The notes below the pieces were generated by a model. The model was given only the letters and a program-made list of their open reading frames with translations, searched no databases and was not told where the DNA came from. This document shows positions 35,344 to 45,799 of a DNA stretch of 64,000 nucleotides, in pieces. Both the position numbers and the translations under genes were made by a program. The stretch lies in the NCBI GenBank assembly GCA_028023455.1, contig JAQFVV010000151.1, forward strand, positions 1,607,097 through 1,671,096, read 5' to 3'. The stretch is from Epiperipatus broadwayi (lineage: Eukaryota; Onychophora; Udeonychophora; Euonychophora; Peripatidae). Each line of letters begins with the position of its first letter. Position 1 is the stretch's first letter.

Positions 35344-36938
35344 TGTACCTATATTGATATAGGCACATATAATTTTTATCTAAAATTATTATTAAAGTAA
35401 TCTTTCGTAAAAGAAAAACATAAAATTAAATGTTGAAGAGTTTATTCAGTTTGTTTTAGAAAAAGATAGGAATTAAATAGTTTTTATTAGTATTCGTAAA
35501 AATATAAATATACAAATCTCTTTTCATTCAAGTTTAATTAAAGAAAAAATAATGTTAAAACTAAATAGTAAATTGTATTAAAAATATATGTGCGTATATA
35601 TGTACATTTGTAAATATATAAAATGTATGTGAAAGTTAAAGAAGATTATCATTAAAAAACACGGGCAATGGCTATTAGATATTAATTAATATAAAACAAT
35701 ACGTTTTTGCATGGCTATTACTAATTAAGCAATCTTTCAAAACATGTTTATCAAAGGATTAATTGATAAGGAATTTGACAACAGATCTTTGCCGGAGATA
35801 TCAGAAAGACAACAAGGCGCAGGTATAAATAGACCTTTTTTTTATCGGACAGTAATTCAGTTCCACAAATTAGTTGAGACAGATCAGTTCACAAAGTTAT
35901 TGAGAGAGTGCAGTTCGGAAATTAATTGAGTCAGCTAAGAAACAAAATGCAGTGCTGAGAAAATTTTGGAACGCACGTTCACCTCCAGCCCAGATGTCCG
36001 ATGAAAACAGCAGATCTGCCCGTGAAATAATGTCAGCTTAACATCTTAGAAAATCTCCGTCAGTATCTATTTGTCTCCGATAGTAATAATCGTGAAAATC
36101 AGGAAACTCAGCAAGGAAACGTCCCAGCCGGCTGGAAGCATTCATACTGGAAGAAAACAAAGTGTTAAATCTACGTTCAAAATCCTAGGTAAAACATTTG
36201 CTTATTTTCGTTTATACTGTAATAGCCATTGCATTTCATTAATTCGTGCGAATCCTCCAAGAGTCTAATTATATGAACTCGATATCATACATAAATGAAC
36301 TATTGATGTGTGTGATTAAATTTCAAATGCTATGTAGTCCTTTATTATCATTATTATGTGTGTGCATGAGATAATATGTGCGTGGTCATTATATCAATAT
36401 TTATTAGTTAAATTAGAATGTTTTGTTATTAAATCTATAGGAATGTTTAAACTATTTAGAAATGTTAATTTAAAATATGCGTGTGTTTTATTAGAATTAT
36501 AAAATGTTTAAATTTAGTAAATAAATGTTAGTTAATAAATTATCTTTAAAATTAAACTTTATTTGTCGGTCAATTCTTTTTATCAATTCTTTTTAACAAA
36601 TTCTTTTATTAATTCTTTTAATCACTAATTAAGTATAATCTATTAGTGATTACAAACAACTGAGCTAGTCGTGGATTTAGGCGTTGGGTTAGTTGCCACT
36701 ATTCAAAGTGCGTTGTCTATTCTTTTAGAATAAGCAGCTGGCGCCCGTGTTTATACACAAACAAAAAAAGTGCTTTGAACTTGGTGTTGAACTCAACAGT
36801 CGAGAAGAAGTTATGTCCTGGAAATGTAACGTTAGTTATATACTTTATAGCTATCGTTTGGGCATACATACTCTCCGAGTATGTTCTTCTCTGCCTAAGA
36901 GGCCAGTGTTTCGAATACACATATTCGAATACGGTTCA
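35344..36938 (+). repeat. LTR4, complete (1595 bp)
   Basis: Starts TGTACC and ends GGTTCA, then the GTAT duplication. Nearly identical to LTR1, so the outermost ends of the block look like one recent insertion. Confidence 0.93.
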
Positions 36939-36942
36939 GTAT

Positions 36943-39644
36943 AAAATTAAAAAGATTATATTTTTTGTAATTTTTTGGGAAACCCTAAAATTGTATTGTC
37001 ATTAGAATACATCTCCACGTAAGTTTCAACTAGATTGAAATTGGGAAGTGGATAAAAATTGAGTAACAAGTTTTTTCAGGTAATATATCATCTAATTCTC
37101 TTTTATTTTATTTTTTGATGTACTTTTTGTTTTCTTCAATGCTATTTTTGTCACACTATTCACCTCCTTATAAATTAAAATTTCTAAAGAATGTTATTTA
37201 ATTACATATTCTCTTTCACTCCAAATTTTTATTACAAATTCATTAAGTATTTTTCAAATTCTTCTTTATCATCACATTTACTTTCCTCTGCATTAAATAA
37301 TATAACTTTTTTTTTTTGCCTTATTCCTCTATTTCATATATCTTAAAAATTGTTCATGGCTCTCCTATCCAAACCATTTAATTTCCACCTTAAGTTTTTA
37401 TTAAGTTCATCTCATTTCTATTTTAATTCTATTATTTCTTTCTCTTGTTTTTTTTCCCCCTTAAGTAGCTAGCCTACCTAACTATTATCTACTCCCATTT
37501 TCTTCTTAATACCCTCTTTATAATGACATTGCCAACGTGCCTTCTTTCTGTCTTTTACATTTTCTAAAGTTTTTGTTTCTCTGTTTTCTTTTATTAATCT
37601 TATTACTAAATAAATACTCATTTTTTTTAATTGTATTCAACCCCTTTATATAACGTTTAAAATTAGCATTTTTTAATGCAAGAATTAATAAATTGCTCAG
37701 TTTAGCCTCATTGCTTAATTCCCAACCGTCCTATAAATTTAGTTACTTAGTCTTTCAGCTATCTCAAATTCTAAAATCAAACATTTTATTTTTATCTTTT
37801 TTTAGTTTCTCTATCTATCATCATATGGTTAACAATGCACTTAAGATTCTACCTCAGTCATATAAACTCCCCATCATATACTCAAATTCCTAATTTTCAC
37901 TCCCCTTTAATATTCTCCATTCATATTCTTCACCATTAATTTCATTAATATGACTTTTCATATTTATTTACAATCAATATTTAAAATTCTTAATAATCAA
38001 TATTTTATAATTATTCTTTCCAAACTCATTTATATCCCTATATAAACATTCCCAAATATTCTCATTTCATTCTTTTATATCCTTATCTCCAGCAGCTAAA
38101 TCAACTTATAGCATATATTCATCTTTACTGAAAATGTAAATTTTCTTCAACCTGAAAATGTATAAATATTACTTTTAACAAATATAATTTTTCTCCTATA
38201 AAACCCTCTATTTCTTTCCGTTTTTATTCATACTTCTATCACTTTCAATGTTTATAAAACCAAATTTTATATTAATGCTGTTGGCCCTTCTTTTAAATAT
38301 TTTTATAACTATTCTTTAAAAATTATTTTTTTATCCCCTCTATCATGCTGTTTTTATTCATATTATCTTTTTTTCATGTGTAAAAATGAACAAATTCTTC
38401 CTTTTCATATCCACTTATAACATCATATTTTTATTATTACTTGCAAATTATACCCTCCTCCTACTTTTTTCAATTTATCAAATAATAAAATTTATTATAA
38501 GTTAGCTTATATAAATCTCCTTTTCTAATAATTATAACCCACACATTTTAATAATTAAGAGACTTTACATTTCAGTCTCAAATTAACTCCACAAACCATG
38601 TTTAAATTTATCTCACTACTCCTATATGCCCATTTCTTTTTTTTTCAAATTACCTAATTAAGTTCTCAAAATACCTCGTCATTTCTTCAGTATCCTTATT
38701 TACCACAACATTTTTCCGATCAACATTATGATACTATTGTTTTTATTTATTTTTTTTAACATATTAACAATATCCAAAATTCCAGCTTCTAGCAGACACA
38801 TCCTTACACATTTTTGTCTCTATCCTTTTCTAGTTAACATATTTCCACAACCCCTAATTTTTGAATCATCCAATAATACATTCTTTCTACTTTTAATTAT
38901 CATATACCCACTCTTTCATACCTTTATCATCCTCTATATCAACTTTCTCTATTAGTATATTTCCCTCAAATCCATTATTTCCAAAATTATTCTTTATATT
39001 AACAATGCTATTTGTTAAAAATATTTCAGTAAATCATGATTCACCATTGTTTTTGACAAAAAATTTGAAATTTTATTCCTCAGAGGCAGAATATCCTTAA
39101 AGAACGAATCTTCATGGTCTAAATTGGAAGATAAGCTGTTTGACATTACATCAAATATTTGTCCAATTTAGATTTTCTAGATAGTAAACATTTTCATTAT
39201 CTTATAAAAGAATGCCTCCTGTTATTTTAAGGATCATCTATTGAGTTTATAGATTTGTAATATCAGATTAGTTAGCATCTGTTAAATTTTGCAGTGTCCT
39301 CTTCTTGATTTTAACTTATGAATAAAATTGCTTAGATCTATTTTTCTTTACTCAAATATATAATGATCTAAAAATATATATCCTACAATTCTGGATATAT
39401 GGGATAACCCTGCATGTTAGTATATGAGAGTTGTTTTTGTGATGCAACAAACTTTGCAGTTTATTCTCTAAAGAAATATTTTCTAATATATAATAAACAT
39501 ACAGAAAAAAACACATATAGATTTTCAACTTTAATGTGAAAATAATATAATCATTGTCTTTGCAGTTTATGACTGCAGAGTTGAACACCTGTTGTTGTTT
39601 TTTTTTTAAACTTGTAACAGTGTTTTTATCCCCTTTTATTTCAG
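36943..39644. other. Intron 5 distal part with a 2-kb pyrimidine-rich + strand
   Basis: From about 37080 to 39000 the + strand is almost devoid of G (long T/C/A runs). On the minus strand, pieces read like coding sequence, for example VKDRKKARWQCHYKEGIKKK near 37500-37560 and LRWKLNGLDRRAMNNF near 37345-37395, broken by stops. The strand bias and these pieces suggest an old antisense LINE coding region, as at 24.2-25.1 kb, but no diagnostic motif was found. 39000-39644 shows nothing. Confidence 0.4.
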
Positions 39645-39725
39645 GGAGATGAAAAAGAATTTGAAGAAGTGTATGAACAAGCTCTTCGCTGCTGCCAAGG
39701 CTTCTTGGATCATGTTTCAAACTAA
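39645..39725 (+). CDS. ACP1: ACP1 terminal exon
   Basis: Acceptor TTTTATTTCAG, then 26 codons (GDEKEFEEVYEQALRCCQGF, then LDHVSN) and stop TAA at 39723-39725. This is the C-terminal helix of LMW-PTPs (compare the family pattern F..VY.QC.RCC.AFL). Joined to exons 2-5 it gives an open protein of about 143 residues, against a usual family length near 155-160, so only about 12-15 N-terminal residues are missing. No frameshift or stop interrupts the joined exons, so the gene looks functional. Confidence 0.93.
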   Translation, partial: GDEKEFEEVYEQALRCCQGFLDHVSN

Positions 39726-40120
39726 ATTTGCGTTATCTACTTTTTGTCTTATTACTTACAGAATTACTACGTTTTTAAACTATCTGAACAAAATATCCCA
39801 CTTATTGGATATGAGATTCAATTCTGATTCTTTTTGTTATCAGTATAATATCAAGGTTATCATTAACTTTTTCTAAATTTATTATTCATTTTATTCTAAT
39901 TTTTATATGTAAAATATTACGTATCATCTGCAATTATTATTGCTAAAAATTTTATTAAAGTAGAGCTAAAGCTGTAATGGTTGCGGCAAATATTGTAATT
40001 TTATTTTTTATTTTTATAACAAATTCTGAAGCATATAAGACATGATTAGACTAGAAACTTTGAAAGCATGATTAGTAGGATTTATTAGCAGAAAATAAAC
40101 TTAATTCAAATCTCTTTTTG
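39726..40120 (+). other. Probable ACP1 3' UTR with candidate poly(A) signals
   Basis: The sequence downstream of the ACP1 stop has no recognisable coding potential. ATTAAA at 39954-39959 and AATAAA at 40094-40099 are candidate polyadenylation signals. In DNA this A+T-rich such hexamers are frequent by chance, so the 3' end is only a guess without transcript data. Confidence 0.35.
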
Positions 40121-41100
40121 GCAATTATTTTCTACAGTCCTCTATCGAGACTACTTACAATTTTAGTCCAAATATAAACGTATTTTTCGAATTGGGCATT
40201 TATTGAAGATAATTATTACCTTTAGCTAAGTTGTTTTTATTATGAATCATATTAAGTTTCTAACCAAAGGCAAGTCTCTGAATTAGAAATTATATATACC
40301 CGTGCATTAAAATAGATCATTTATTTTTTTCAGTTGTAGGTGAGAAAAGAAATCCTTTAGATTAGATTTTATCCATAGGAATTTGTTCATAGTCAGAAAA
40401 GAAGAAGTAAATATTATATAGCAGTTGTTTAACTTTGAATGTAGTCACATCAGAAAAGAAATTATTGTAGTCTTCTTTTCATGAAGGTAAATTTTTTCTT
40501 GATCTTTGTAATATTACAAACTCATTTTTATATTTTGTCACTTGACTCGTATTTAACGAAATATAAATTTAAGGTTTTAAATAAATATTCATCATTTGAT
40601 TGTTAGTTTGTCAAAAGTTTAAAAAAAAAAATTCTAGATTCGTTTTTTTTTTCGATATATCTGATAAATTACGAGAAAATTTTTTTTAACTAATTGTTTA
40701 ACATTGTGTGGCATTTGTTTAAAAGTTTATCAAAAGTTTGAAGATTTTTATTCAATATTCTAATATTGTAGAATGTTATTATTAATTAAGTCATGTTCCT
40801 TTTATATTCAATTTTAGCATTGAGACTGTGATTTATTTAACATTGACTGAAGTGTAAAGTTATAAGAGAACACTATTCAAATCATAATACTAATTGGCAT
40901 TTAGAACTAGTTAAGGTACTAGAATTGTGGCACGAGATTTTAGCATATAGTAGTAGTAGATATTTTATATTGATATTATCCAAGTAAATTGGATTGTTGT
41001 ACAAAATCAAATCTTGAAAATCAACAAGAGAGTTGAAGAAAAACAATTACTGGCATCTATGCCAAGACATTTGATCTTATCTTAAGATAAATCACACAAG
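40120..41100. other. Unassigned sequence downstream of ACP1
   Basis: A+T-rich with no recognisable gene or repeat. Confidence 0.4.
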
Positions 41101-41118
41101 CATTGTTTTCTGTGACTT

Positions 41119-41230
41119 TTTTTTTTTCTAAGTGTCATAGCATCGGCCGGGACGCGAACCCGCAACCCGGGCAACTGCCTGCTAGTGCAAGGCAGTCGCG
41201 CTGACCTCTCGACTACCAATGCAAGACAAG
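41119..41230 (-). mobile_element. tRNA-derived SINE, copy 2 (best preserved)
   Basis: Minus-strand copy. The tRNA-like body reads GCATTGGTAGTCGAGAGGTC (A-box region) and GGGTTCGCGTCCCGG (B-box region). The ends GCATTGG and CCGATGC pair as a seven-base acceptor stem with one G-T. A tail of roughly 10-15 nt then runs into poly(A). Flanked by TTGTTTTCTGTGACTT at 41103-41118 and 41231-41246, a perfect 16-bp target duplication. Confidence 0.92.
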
Positions 41231-41454
41231 TTGTTTTCTGTGACTTAAAGCTGAATTTTAAAAAATGAATTCATGAAAGTTTTATTGATGCTATTACAAA
41301 GCAATGGGGAATTATTTTTTCGAAAACTTGAGTGTGTTTGTTACTATTGGAAAAATTTATCTTCGTTAAAACCTGTAATTTAAAATATTCTTGAATGATT
41401 TTGATGTCATTACCAATCACAAATTGTTTGTTTCTGCTGTAGATGGAAGAACCA

Positions 41455-42140
41455 TCGGTACTCGTGAATTTTCAACTAAACCAAGATGGCAGCCCGTATT
41501 TTTGATAAATACAGTTTCGAGAGCCCCACAAAAATGTTTACAAAAAAATGCCTCTAGGAAACATCGTATTTAAAATTTACATTTTATTATTGGTTTAAAA
41601 AAAAAAAAATTGTGGAAAAATTAATTACAATATTTACAATTTATTTTATTTCCTTTTTTTTTTTTTGGATTAACTTATTAACAGAAAAATTAAAAAAATA
41701 TATAAATATATTTACATTTTATACATGTCGATAGCATGCAATCATATTATCATTAACGCATTACTTTTCAGTAGGGGAGGATCCTCTACCTTTGGAAATA
41801 GTCCACTGCATCATGTTCTATTTCAGGAAGGTCCCATATTTTTTTTATGCCAATTTACTGAAAAAAAGTTCATATAAAAAGAAACACACTGAATTGAACC
41901 AGTACACAATATTTAAATGCATCTCATCGCTTCCAACATTATAAATAAAAGGGAAAAAATGCAAATAAAGTTTCTTGGTGAAATTTATCAGATTTCTTTT
42001 TTAAAATTTAACAATTGATTTATTAATTTAATTTTAATTCAACAATTAACACATCTTTGGTAGATTATAGGCCCTCGAAACTACATTTATCAAAAATATG
42101 AGCTGCCATCTTGGTTTACTTACTCACTAGTACTGAACCA
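41455..42140. repeat. Fold-back element with arms of about 75 bp
   Basis: AAACCAAGATGGCAGCCCGT and TTTTTGATAAATACAGTTTC near 41478-41520 are mirrored near 42068-42125 by GAAACTACATTTATCAAAAA and GAGCTGCCATCTTGGTTTAC. The core of about 540 bp has no coding sequence. It resembles a MITE or an inverted pair. The 60-codon frame at 41391 runs through the left arm and is not supported as a gene. Confidence 0.65.
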
Positions 42141-43075
42141 TCATATTCAAATATAATTTAATAAACATGGACTCTGGTCTAATCATTGATCAATTGCTGT
42201 AGAATTTGTTATAATATGTTTTTTGATTTTTTTTTAATTTGATTTTATAAATATTTTATGTGTATATAGCATTCATCTATGCATATTTACATATATAAAT
42301 TACAGAAAAAGTAGATATTCACACCTGAAAGTTTGATTAATGGTAGCTTATGTTTTTTTTTACTTAAATTCACTGAAATTATTTGGGTGAAGATCAAAAA
42401 CTCCAAACAAACTCAAAATCCAAATTACTAAAAAAAAATTTTTTAGCATCATATAATGTAGATATAAATTATTTATCATTATTTAATTAAAAATTGTAAT
42501 TGTTTCTATATATATTATACTTTTTTAAATAAAAAATTAGTACATTTAAAGATATTAAAATATTTTTGACTGTTTTAAAATAATACTTCCAAAAACTGTT
42601 ATTTACAGTAGATGCAATTAAAACCATGGGTATATGTTTTCTTTGATATTTTGTAAATTTGATGTGTTGTGAGAAAAAATTTTTACCTTTCTATATAAAT
42701 TATTAATAAATTTTTGAAAAAAGTTATCAAATTTGTTATGAGATTTTTTTATTTTACATTAATTATTGCATTGTTTTTTTCTTTTTTAATTTAAGTGCTT
42801 CTTGGAATCTTCCATAACCTAGGTTTGAATTCTGATTTGTAAAAACCTGAAAAAAAAATTTTAGGTTTCTATCAAGCTTAGGATTATCATTTAAAATAGC
42901 TGATCCATAATCAACTCAGATAACCAAACCAGTATCGAATAATAAATTGATATTCATTATTTTTTTGGCTAGAGATAAAATAAAATGGGAAACTGCTCCT
43001 ACATTCATTATCTGGTGGCAAACCTAGCATGTTCACTTAGCTATCTAAAACCTGATTTACCTGTTTTAAAAAATT
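42140..43075. other. Unassigned sequence
   Basis: A+T-rich with many A and T tracts; no gene or repeat recognised. Confidence 0.4.
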
Positions 43076-43080
43076 CATAG

Positions 43081-43173
43081 GTCATAGCATCAGCCGGGAA
43101 GCGAACCCGCTAACCTGGGACAACTGCTTATAAAGCAGTTGTCAATGACCTCTCAACCACCAATGCTTGACAA
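43081..43173 (-). mobile_element. tRNA-derived SINE, copy 3
   Basis: Minus strand: GCATTGGTGGTTGAGAGGTC, hairpin with CTGCTTTATAAGCAG, GGGTTCGCTTCCCGGC, TGATGCTATGACC. Poly(A) and target duplication are not evident, so it is probably older or truncated at its 3' end. Confidence 0.85.
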
Positions 43174-43505
43174 GTCACTTTAATTTACTATAATATTATT
43201 GCTAGATACATATTTTCAATTGAATTTGCTGAGATTCTATGCTGCATTGCACATTTTTTAAAGGCTAGCTTCTTCTTTCATTATTATTAATTTAAATATA
43301 ACAAGTTTATCATTGTAAATTCAGATCATTTTTTATCAACAAATGAAAAAAATATTATTCATAAAAGATAAGTTCTCTCTCCAAATTGCCTGAAGCGCCA
43401 TCTTTGAATCAATACATTACATAATGATTTAAGCTATTATCACAAAAAGTTTAAAGTGCTAACCTTACAATTTAAAATGTGATGTGTTTTATACCTTAAC
43501 CTACA

Positions 43506-43703
43506 ATGGAATGTGTAAACATTAAATATTGTTTTAAACTGTATCAAATTCTATTGAAATTGCGTGAAGCTGTACAAACTGTTTACGGCAGTGGAGCCAT
43601 GAGTTGCAAAGAAGTTTTCAAGTGGTTTGCAAGAATTTATGCTGACAGGGAGAGCTTTGAAAATAATCGACGAAGGTATGAAGTATACTGTTATATTTTA
43701 TAA
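43506..43703 (+). pseudogene. mariner transposase N-terminal fragment, copy 1
   Basis: The first ~55 codons read MECVNIKYCFKLYQIL, then LREAVQTVYGSGAMSCKEVF and KWFARIYADRESFENN, matching the mariner N-terminal helix-turn-helix (I..CF.LGK...ET...L..AYG..A.S...VF.W..RF..GRES.EDD). The similarity stops after RRRY; no second helix-turn-helix or DD34D catalytic region follows. It is either a deletion derivative or a fragment. Confidence 0.75.
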
Positions 43704-43943
43704 CTGGTGATCTACATGTTATCGCCTTAAAATTTTTATAGTGAATAAATAAACTGTTATGCAACTGATGCATTAATTCAAAGATAGTGCCGCAGATAGC
43801 TTGCAAAGAAAGCTTGATTGAACTATATTGCTATAAAAATAAATTAATTGCAATCTCTATCTTGTTAATTATTAATGCTCAATAAAGTACTTTAGTCGAT
43901 GAAGCCATGAACATTTTGTGGATAAGTGTAATAATTGTATAAT

Positions 43944-44119
43944 TATATATTTGAATATTGTAGCTCTGATGATGACTGCAGGACAGTTGAAACTGTTAGT
44001 TTAATACAAATAAAAGTATTGATAAAGTGTCTATATATTTGAATATTGTAGCTCTGATGATGACTGCAGGACAGTTGAAACTGTTAGTTTAATACAAATA
44101 AAAGTATTGATAAAGTGTC
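43944..44119 (+). ncRNA. Tandem pair of an 88-bp unit with a hammerhead-like motif
   Basis: The unit 43944-44031 is repeated exactly as 44032-44119. Each holds CTGATGA (43966-43972; 44054-44060), a stem GACTG/CAGTT with loop CAGGA and GAAAC (43989-43993; 44077-44081). Tandem hammerheads are characteristic of retrozymes and Penelope-like element ends. Here the core has one extra base after CTGATGA, stem III would be at most 2-4 bp, and self-cleavage is unproven. Confidence 0.45.
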
Positions 44120-44635
44120 TAAAAAGGTGTAAATGGTATGATACATTTTGTATTAGGAGGTTTTTCAGAAACAAGTCGAATTTAGAAATGAAAATCATTT
44201 TTGGCTCCCCATCCCATTTTTCCAACATAACTTTTTCTATTTTTACCTCAATAACTCATCCCCTTCATAGAATGGAAATACCTGACTTCTAATTCTTCTC
44301 AAGTCATTCTTTCTTCAACAACAGATCCAGGGATCTTTGTCATCATAGTGTTTAGTTTCTTTCCCCATTTTCCGTTATAATTTTTGTTATTTTATTTACT
44401 TTATCCTTCGTTTGATTCTTTTCTTTATTTCAAAATCCAATATATATCTCAATAAATTTTTCTCCAACTCCAATTTTTATTAATACTATCCTAAATTTTT
44501 TTTCCAACAATTCAGTTATCTTCCTCAAAAACACACATTCCATAATTTCACATTTTATGTTTTTATCTTTAAACAATGTAAAACATCCATTCTTTTCATC
44601 ACTTTATTTAAACATCTTTTAGTTAGTTTCTAAAG
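44120..44635. other. Pyrimidine-rich stretch, possible antisense LINE debris
   Basis: The + strand is G-poor from about 44205. The minus strand gives a broken purine-rich frame (MLEKWDGEPKMIFISKF near 44175-44228) without a diagnostic motif. Confidence 0.3.
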
Positions 44636-44650
44636 ATCTTGACTGATACT

Positions 44651-44764
44651 TTTTTTTTTTTTCATATGTCATAACATCGACCGGGAGGCGAACCCACAAC
44701 CGTCTGCAACCAACTACTTGCTTGCAAGGCCACTGCTTTGACCTCATGACTAACAACGCTTGAC
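44651..44764 (-). mobile_element. tRNA-derived SINE, copy 4
   Basis: Minus-strand body with GGGTTCGCCTCCCGGTCGAT and a diverged anticodon arm (CTTGCAAGCAAGTAG), followed by poly(A). Perfect 15-bp target duplication ATCTTGACTGATACT at 44636-44650 and 44765-44779. Confidence 0.9.
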
Positions 44765-44936
44765 ATCTTGACTGATACTTAACTAACAAATTCCAGCTAT
44801 TACCATGTAATTGCATATATTTTTATTCTTATAATTTTGCTCTTTGTTTGACTGCCATCCTATTTATCGTTCTCTTTTGAGCTCCATAATTATCCACAGA
44901 TTTTTCTTTATCTCTTCATCCCCCTTTGAAACTATT

Positions 44937-45060
44937 TTTGGCAGTGAAGTCATGAATTGCAAAAAACGTTTTCAAATGGTTTGCAAGACTTTGTGAGGGC
45001 AATAAGAGCAATGAAGATGATTCGTGAAGATATAAAATATCCATATTTCATAACATAACT
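44937..45060 (+). pseudogene. mariner transposase N-terminal fragment, copy 2
   Basis: Reads GSEVMNCK, then after a one-base frameshift NVFKWFARLCEGNKSNEDDS, the same helix-turn-helix segment as at 43560-43670. The 150 bp that follow both fragments are also related (ATAACTGGTGATCTAC against ATAACTCATAATCCAG), so both derive from one internally deleted element. Confidence 0.65.
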
Positions 45061-45505
45061 CATAATCCAGCTGTGCTAGTTCCTTAAAATCTTTGTGTTG
45101 AATAGTTAAACTATGCCTCTACACAACATGTTAGTCCAGAGATTGTACTGCAGGCAGCTTGGAGGAGAAATATTATCTTTTTACTAAGACACACTTTATA
45201 TCCTTAGCTTCTAAGAACTTATAACCGACTAATTTGAACTGCCAATATTAGATCATTCTGAAGAGATGATTGCAGGAGGAGTCATCAGTGGCACTACTGC
45301 AGGCATAGATATTTCTTAAACTTAATTTTTTTTATATTTACTATGTATGAGGTGTTTGAGAAATCAGGTAATGTACACGAACCACGAGCACAACAGTCCT
45401 TTTCTATTAACGAGTTCGGGAAATTTCCCTGCCCCCTCAAGAATTAATCACTTCTTTAACTCTTATTCTCAGATAACTTAGCATTCTGTTAAACAAATCA
45501 TAGAT

Positions 45506-45790
45506 TCAATAATAATTAAATAATAAAATTTCAATAATTTTGTTATTTAATTCTTTGAACTCATTTTCAAACCTTTCTTGAGATTTATCTAGCTTATCTT
45601 CAAGTTTTCTCGATTCAGTTTTTAGCTTATTGAATCCGATATCATATTTTACATCTGATTCCTTAAAATTAATTTGATATTTAAATTCTTCAAATCTGTT
45701 ATTTGAAGTATTAAATTCAACATTAAACTTATCAAAATCAGCTCTGGACTCATTAAATTTATTATTGGAATCATTTTTAGATTCCTTCAA
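45506..45790 (-). CDS. Unknown coiled-coil open frame (94 codons)
   Basis: Rich in Lys, Glu, Asn and Phe with a repeating ...F..FN..... pattern (ADFDKFNVEFNTSNNRFEEF, later SRKLEDKLDKSQERFENEFK). Predicted highly charged and helical. It resembles low-complexity Gag-like or host coiled-coil segments but matches no family I can name. There is no splice or promoter support. It may be a remnant or a chance frame in biased sequence. Confidence 0.25.
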   Translation of the reverse strand: MKESKNDSNNKFNESRADFDKFNVEFNTSNNRFEEFKYQINFKESDVKYDIGFNKLKTESRKLEDKLDKSQERFENEFKELNNKIIEILLFNYY

Positions 45791-45799
45791 ATCAGCTCT

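Larger units (their letters stand above)
25834..36938. mobile_element. Composite LTR retrotransposon (four LTRs, mixed orientation)
   Basis: An 11.1-kb block bounded by TGTACC at 25834 and GGTTCA at 36938 and flanked by the 4-bp duplication GTAT (25830-25833 and 36939-36942). Order: LTR1 forward, short internal region forward, truncated LTR2 forward, LTR3 reverse, internal region reverse, internal region forward, LTR4 forward. The primer-binding site fits tRNA-Lys and the polypurine tract is AAAAGGAAGGGCGG. No reverse transcriptase, protease or integrase is present, so the family is non-autonomous. TG...CA ends and a 4-bp duplication fit a Ty3/gypsy-type integrase supplied in trans, but that is inference. 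It lies in ACP1 intron 5. Confidence 0.9.
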
